A stretch of DNA of 6,736 bases, taken from Clostridia bacterium. Its GTDB lineage: Bacteria > Bacillota > Clostridia > Christensenellales > CAG-138. Every line of letters starts with the position of its first letter. The stretch's first letter is position 1. The stretch lies in NCBI GenBank assembly GCA_016293975.1, contig JAEDCW010000059.1:1-6736 (forward strand). Reading direction: 5' to 3'. Below, one piece after another: positions 5,512 through 6,736 of the stretch. Below the pieces are notes generated by a model. It searched no databases. It worked only from the letters and a program-made list of their open reading frames with translations, and was not told the DNA's origin. The position numbers and the translations under genes were made by a program.

Positions 5512-5970
5512 ATGCTCAATGAAGGCACTGTTGCCCCTAACTTTACATTGAACGATAAGGACGGCAACGCAGTTTCACTTTCTGACTTTCGCGGTAAAAA
5601 GATTGTACTGTATTTCTACCCGCGGGACAACACACCCGGCTGTACCCGTCAAGCCTGTGCTTTTGCCGCAAACTATGACGCGTTCATGTCGATGGATATT
5701 GTCGTAATCGGCATAAGTCGCGACAGCACTGCCTCGCATCAAAGGTTTGCGAAGAAATACAATCTGCCCTTTACACTGCTTTCCGACCCGGAGCTTGTGT
5801 GTATCAAGGCCTACGACGTTTGGCAAGAAAAGAAACTCTACGGCAAAATCTCAATGGGCGTCGTTCGAAGCACCTATATCATTGACGAAAGCGGCGTAAT
5901 CATTAAGGCAATGCCCCACATCAAACCGGATACCAACGCAGCTGAGATACTTGAGTGGCTTGGCAAGTAA
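5512..5970 (+). CDS. bcp: Thiol peroxidase, Bcp/PrxQ-type peroxiredoxin
   Basis: A 152-aa cytosolic peroxiredoxin that reduces hydrogen peroxide and organic hydroperoxides using thioredoxin. Features in order are APNFTLNDKDGNAVSLSDFRGKKIVLYFYPRDNTPGCTRQACAF, with the peroxidatic Cys in TPGCT and the resolving Cys five residues later (ACAF), as in atypical 2-Cys Bcp enzymes; VVIGISRDS; LPFTLLSDPE; and RSTYIIDESG. Length is normal and no catalytic residue is missing. ATG 5512 is supported by AGGAGG at 5499-5504, 7 nt upstream; the in-frame start at 5482 has none. It has its own promoter and a palindromic operator upstream. It is the only clearly intact metabolic cargo of the element and reads toward attR and the 3' half of cotJC. 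Confidence 0.95.
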   Translation: MLNEGTVAPNFTLNDKDGNAVSLSDFRGKKIVLYFYPRDNTPGCTRQACAFAANYDAFMSMDIVVIGISRDSTASHQRFAKKYNLPFTLLSDPELVCIKAYDVWQEKKLYGKISMGVVRSTYIIDESGVIIKAMPHIKPDTNAAEILEWLGK

Positions 5971-6070
5971 TATGGCAATTATTAGAGATTCATTCTGTTG
6001 TTACATGCCTACTTTCTGGCCTTGTGCAGGTAACAGTTTATTAGCAACAAGTCCGTTTTTTGGGCCTGCG

Positions 6071-6120
6071 AAATGCGCCATTATTGATACGCCTCTAGGT
6101 ACCGAGGAACTTGCCCACTG
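6071..6120. other. attR: right junction of the element in cotJC
   Basis: The element arm AAATGCGCCATTATTGATAC (6071-6090) is followed by 7 bp and then the shared GG (6098-6099). From there the sequence is cotJC (GGT ACC GAG GAA CTT, giving G-T-E-E-L). The arm pairs as an inverted repeat with 899-918. The GG is in the same codon phase as the GG at 890-891, so joining the two gives GAT-ATT-GGT-ACC, D-I-G-T. Confidence 0.85.
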
Positions 6121-6562
6121 GGAAATGCTTGGAACGATGATTTATCAGTGTTTAAGGGGCGCATCACTTGCGGAAATCGAAGCCGCTGGCTTAAGCGGTT
6201 ACTATACGCTACATAATCATGCGGTGTTCCCTTCCGATCCGAACGGTGTACCGTTCACAACTGCATACATTCAGGCAACGGGCGACCCCGTCACCGATCT
6301 TGTTGAGGATTTGGCGGCAGAGCAGAAGGCAAGGACGGCATACGAGCATATCATGAGCATGACAAATGACCCCGCGTTGCTGGGACCCCTTCGCTTCCTT
6401 CGAGAGAGAGAGGTAGTGCACTATCAACGCTTTGGCGAATGCCTCGAAATTGTGCAGAGAATGGTACCCAACAATAACGAGAAAGTAAGGTTTGTAGCAA
6501 ATGGTAGGATTGTCACGACCGGAGACGGCTGTCACGATATCTGCCCAAATATGAGGCTGTAA
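6098..6562 (+). CDS. cotJC: CotJC, 3' portion (native codons 62-215)
   Basis: Joined to the 5' part, this gives a 215-aa CotJC. The segment begins GTEELAHWEMLGTMIYQCL and continues through GVPFTTAYIQATGDPVTDL, AAEQKARTAYEH and LRFLREREVVHYQRF. In reconstituted numbering it supplies E65, H68, E136, E166 and H169, the motifs expected to bind the dimanganese centre together with E35 of the left part. The C-terminus is some 25 residues longer than in B. subtilis CotJC and includes two Cys. In the present state the frame is open back to 5951, but that DNA belongs to the element and overlaps the end of bcp. No ribosome-binding site was found, so this half is probably silent until excision. Its conservation with no stop or frameshift argues that the gene is functional after rejoining. 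Confidence 0.93.
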   Translation, partial: GTEELAHWEMLGTMIYQCLRGASLAEIEAAGLSGYYTLHNHAVFPSDPNGVPFTTAYIQATGDPVTDLVEDLAAEQKARTAYEHIMSMTNDPALLGPLRFLREREVVHYQRFGECLEIVQRMVPNNNEKVRFVANGRIVTTGDGCHDICPNMRL

Positions 6563-6579
6563 CAAAAACTGCATAGAGA

Positions 6580-6606
6580 GGTATCTGTTTTTAGCGGTAT
6601 CTGTTT
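6580..6606 (+). repeat. 11-bp direct repeat after cotJC
   Basis: GGTATCTGTTT occurs at 6580-6590 and again at 6596-6606, 16 bp apart, between the cotJC stop codon and its terminator. The role is unknown; it could be replication slippage. Confidence 0.45.
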
Positions 6607-6650
6607 GACAAAAAGACGACCGCACTTAGCGGGGTGTTCGTAAGACAGTT

Positions 6651-6686
6651 AACGGAGCGTATCGGTACAGATGCGCTCCGTTTCTT
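6651..6686 (+). terminator. Rho-independent terminator of the cotJ operon
   Basis: AACGGAGCG (6651-6659) pairs perfectly with CGCTCCGTT (6674-6682). The stem extends through a G-U pair and ATC/GAT to a 6-nt loop, for about 13 bp in all, and is followed by a T-rich stretch. It lies about 90 bp after the cotJC stop and would end the restored operon. The remaining bases to 6736 hold no gene that can be called. Confidence 0.8.
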
Positions 6687-6736
6687 ATGCCATTGTGACC
6701 TATGGCGCAGTTGCAGGCAGCCTCCTTGGCTCTCCC

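Larger units (their letters stand above)
890..6097. mobile_element. Skin-like serine-recombinase intervening element inserted in cotJC (5,208 bp)
   Basis: The element is bounded by GG at 890-891 and 6098-6099, with a split 20-bp inverted repeat on its inner sides. It encodes its own large serine recombinase at the left end, plus a small putative accessory gene, two decayed genes, a 74-aa protein, an XRE regulator and a Bcp-type peroxiredoxin. No phage structural, replication or conjugation gene is visible, so it resembles a reduced remnant kept for its switch function, like the skin element in sigK. Excision at GG would restore cotJC in frame and release a 5,208-bp circle. Excision during sporulation is inferred from the target gene and the promoter type, not directly shown. 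Confidence 0.9.

Noticed and set aside
5951..6097. ATG 5951 or ATG 5972 as the true start of a separate gene containing the CotJC C-terminus
   Set aside because: There is no ribosome-binding site, it overlaps the end of bcp, and the residues before Gly 6098 are unlike the family. It is element DNA in frame by chance or by the requirement of the junction.
1..6736. CRISPR array, tRNA, rRNA or phage structural genes
   Set aside because: No regularly spaced repeats, cloverleaf sequences, rRNA signatures or phage-type proteins were recognised on either strand.
6690..6736. End of a further gene entering from the right
   Set aside because: About 45 bases are open in more than one frame; too short to assign.

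Overview
The window comes from an endospore-forming Clostridia-type Firmicute. The evidence is a spore-coat cotJ operon, consensus AGGAGG ribosome-binding sites, and relatives of the accessory genes that are familiar from clostridia. The genus cannot be fixed from the sequence.

Layout. Bases 1-891 hold the start of the operon: a sporulation-type promoter, cotJA, cotJB and the first 61 codons of cotJC, the manganese-catalase-like coat protein. cotJC then breaks off inside a conserved DIG-TEELAH motif. The missing 155 residues, starting exactly at the Gly of that motif, resume at 6098 and run to a stop at 6562, followed by a strong terminator at 6651-6686. Between the halves lies a 5,208-bp element (890-6097). 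Its left end carries a large serine recombinase on the minus strand, whose stop codon abuts the left attachment site. A tiny gene lies upstream of the recombinase, behind a promoter resembling the mother-cell sigma-E consensus. Next come a decayed membrane-protein gene and a decayed lipoprotein gene. The right end has a small cytosolic protein gene, a divergent XRE-family regulator and an intact thiol peroxidase (Bcp/PrxQ).

Central interpretation. The element looks like a developmentally excised, skin-like intervening element that uses cotJC as its target. Both junctions contain GG, which falls in codon 62 of cotJC. Crossover there restores an uninterrupted 215-codon cotJC reading ...D-I-G-T-E-E-L-A-H... 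The element arms flanking the two GG copies form a nearly perfect 20-bp inverted repeat (18/20), placed exactly symmetrically 7 bp either side of GG. This is the expected shape of a serine-integrase attP split between attL and attR. All expected metal-ligand motifs of the catalase survive across the two halves: E35 on the left, the rest on the right. Cargo genes in the middle are decaying. The switch itself therefore appears to be under selection.

A second circuit lies at the right end. The perfect palindrome TATAG-T-CTATA occurs twice, once just downstream of the predicted start point of the 74-aa gene and once just downstream of the predicted start point of bcp. The XRE gene sits between them and is the obvious candidate repressor. 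The element thus appears to carry a regulated peroxide-reducing gene while interrupting a spore-coat catalase gene.
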